Below are positions 63,585-64,000 of a stretch of DNA of 64,000 nucleotides, piece by piece. The position numbers and the translations under genes were made by a program. This stretch comes from Actinomycetospora succinea. Its GTDB lineage: Bacteria > Actinomycetota > Actinomycetes > Mycobacteriales > Pseudonocardiaceae. The DNA lies in NCBI RefSeq assembly GCF_004363095.1, contig NZ_SNYO01000001.1, forward strand, positions 868,001-932,000, read 5' to 3'. Under the pieces are notes generated by a model, which saw only the letters and a list, made by a program, of their open reading frames with translations, searched no databases and was not told the DNA's origin. Positions within the stretch are counted from its first letter, which is position 1. Each line of letters opens with the position of its first letter.

Positions 63585-63935
63585 ATGGTGCTCGTCCTGG
63601 GCGTCGGGATCGAGCCGGGCACGCCGCTGGCGCACCTGCAGGAGGCGGTGGGCGCGCTCGGCCTCGACGGCGTCGACGTCGTCGCGACGATCGTGACGCG
63701 GGCGTCGGAGCCGGCGGTCCTGGAGCTCGCCGCGGGGCGCCTGCTGCGGACCTACCCCGCGAGCGAGCTCGACACCGTCGACGTCCCCAGCCCCTCGGCC
63801 GTCGTCCGCCGCCTCACCGGCACCGGCAGCGTCGCCGAGGCGGCCGCGATCCTCGCCGCCCGCGAGCACGGCGGCGGCGTGCTCGTGATGCCGAAGCAGC
63901 GGGGGCGCGGGGTGACGGTGGCGGTGGCCCGCTGA
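63585..63935 (+). CDS. Cobalamin biosynthesis protein, CobE/CbiG C-terminal type
   Basis: The 116-residue product begins LVLGVGIEPGTPLAHLQEAV and contains TYPASELDTVDVPSPSAVV and TGTGSVAEAAAILAA, matching CobE and the C-terminal domain of CbiG. CbiG opens the lactone ring in the anaerobic route; the separate CobE has no firmly established role. Only the C-terminal type domain is present, with no CbiG N-terminal part. Its ATG follows the hydrolase stop directly. It is the last visible gene of the operon. Confidence 0.8.
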   Translation: MVLVLGVGIEPGTPLAHLQEAVGALGLDGVDVVATIVTRASEPAVLELAAGRLLRTYPASELDTVDVPSPSAVVRRLTGTGSVAEAAAILAAREHGGGVLVMPKQRGRGVTVAVAR

Positions 63936-64000
63936 TCACCGACGAGCGGCGTCGAGCAGGAGGTCGCGGAGCTGCTCGGGGACGTCGCGCATGAGGTTGT
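63936..64000 (-). CDS. Possible C-terminal end of a minus-strand gene
   Basis: Reading leftwards from the right edge, one frame gives NLMRDVPEQLRDLLLDAARR followed by a TGA at 63938-63936, one base from the preceding stop. Composition fits coding sequence, but 20 residues are too few to assign a family or to be sure the gene is real. Confidence 0.3.
   Translation of the reverse strand, partial: NLMRDVPEQLRDLLLDAARR

Overview
The window is a 64 kb piece of a very GC-rich actinobacterial chromosome. The best fit is Pseudonocardia or a close relative in the Pseudonocardiales. This rests on the GC content (well above 70% in most stretches), the frequent GTG starts and GTGA/ATGA overlaps, a mycothione reductase, a WhiG-type sigma factor, an Eis-type acetyltransferase, a DUF4081-GNAT protein, a Rip1-type site-2 protease, and the order rpsP-rimM-trmD-rplS-lepB-rnhB-yraN-comM-dprA-xerC-whiG-rpsB-tsf-pyrH-frr-cdsA-rlmN-dxr-rip-ispG-map, which is the usual actinobacterial core order. 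The genus is an inference; no 16S gene is present.

Layout. 1-3.0 kb: the end of an amidohydrolase, a drug-type MFS exporter and a solitary pxpA. 3.1-11.5 kb: ribosome and tRNA-modification genes (rpsP, khpA, rimM, trmD, rplS), interrupted by an ABC exporter and an MgtC-like gene, then lepB, rnhB and DUF2469. 11.7-17.4 kb: yraN, comM-like, dprA, xerC, whiG. 17.4-23.5 kb: a secreted M23 peptidase, then rpsB, tsf, pyrH, frr, cdsA and a methyltransferase. 23.5-29.9 kb: a five-gene C1 catabolic operon (DmdA/GcvT-like demethylase, MetF-like reductase, dimethylglycine-dehydrogenase-like flavoprotein, EtfB, EtfA). 30-33 kb: a small membrane protein, rlmN, eis. 33-38 kb: a LigD-type polymerase domain, a CoA-disulfide-reductase-like flavoenzyme, an APC permease and DUF2631. 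38-43.8 kb: dxr, rip, ispG and an S9 peptidase. 43.9-50.5 kb: a GNAT protein, DUF3054, an orphan low-GC GIY-YIG gene, map, a RibD-like protein with reversed domain order, two small genes and cobQ. 50.4-57.2 kb: accessory redox, TetR and ABC genes, ending with mycothione reductase. 57.5-64 kb: a secreted trypsin-like protease and a cobalamin operon (ChlI/ChlD-type chelatase, cobO, cobB, an alpha/beta hydrolase, a cobE/cbiG-C protein).

How the genes work together. The core blocks serve translation, envelope and isoprenoid synthesis (dxr and ispG of the MEP pathway), secretion (lepB) and competence-type DNA handling (comM, dprA). The 23.6-29.9 kb operon looks like a self-contained methyl-group oxidation module: methyl groups go to tetrahydrofolate, methyl-THF is interconverted by a dedicated MetF-like enzyme, and electrons from a flavoprotein dehydrogenase pass to ETF. 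Its substrate is unknown and it is the best candidate here for undescribed metabolism. Many genes have a TAnnnT-like box 6-8 bases upstream of their GTG/ATG, which suggests widespread leaderless transcription. Several intergenic regions hold long palindromes. Two of these, far apart, share the same outer arm and may belong to a dispersed repeat family.

No tRNA, rRNA, CRISPR array, insertion sequence or prophage was recognised.
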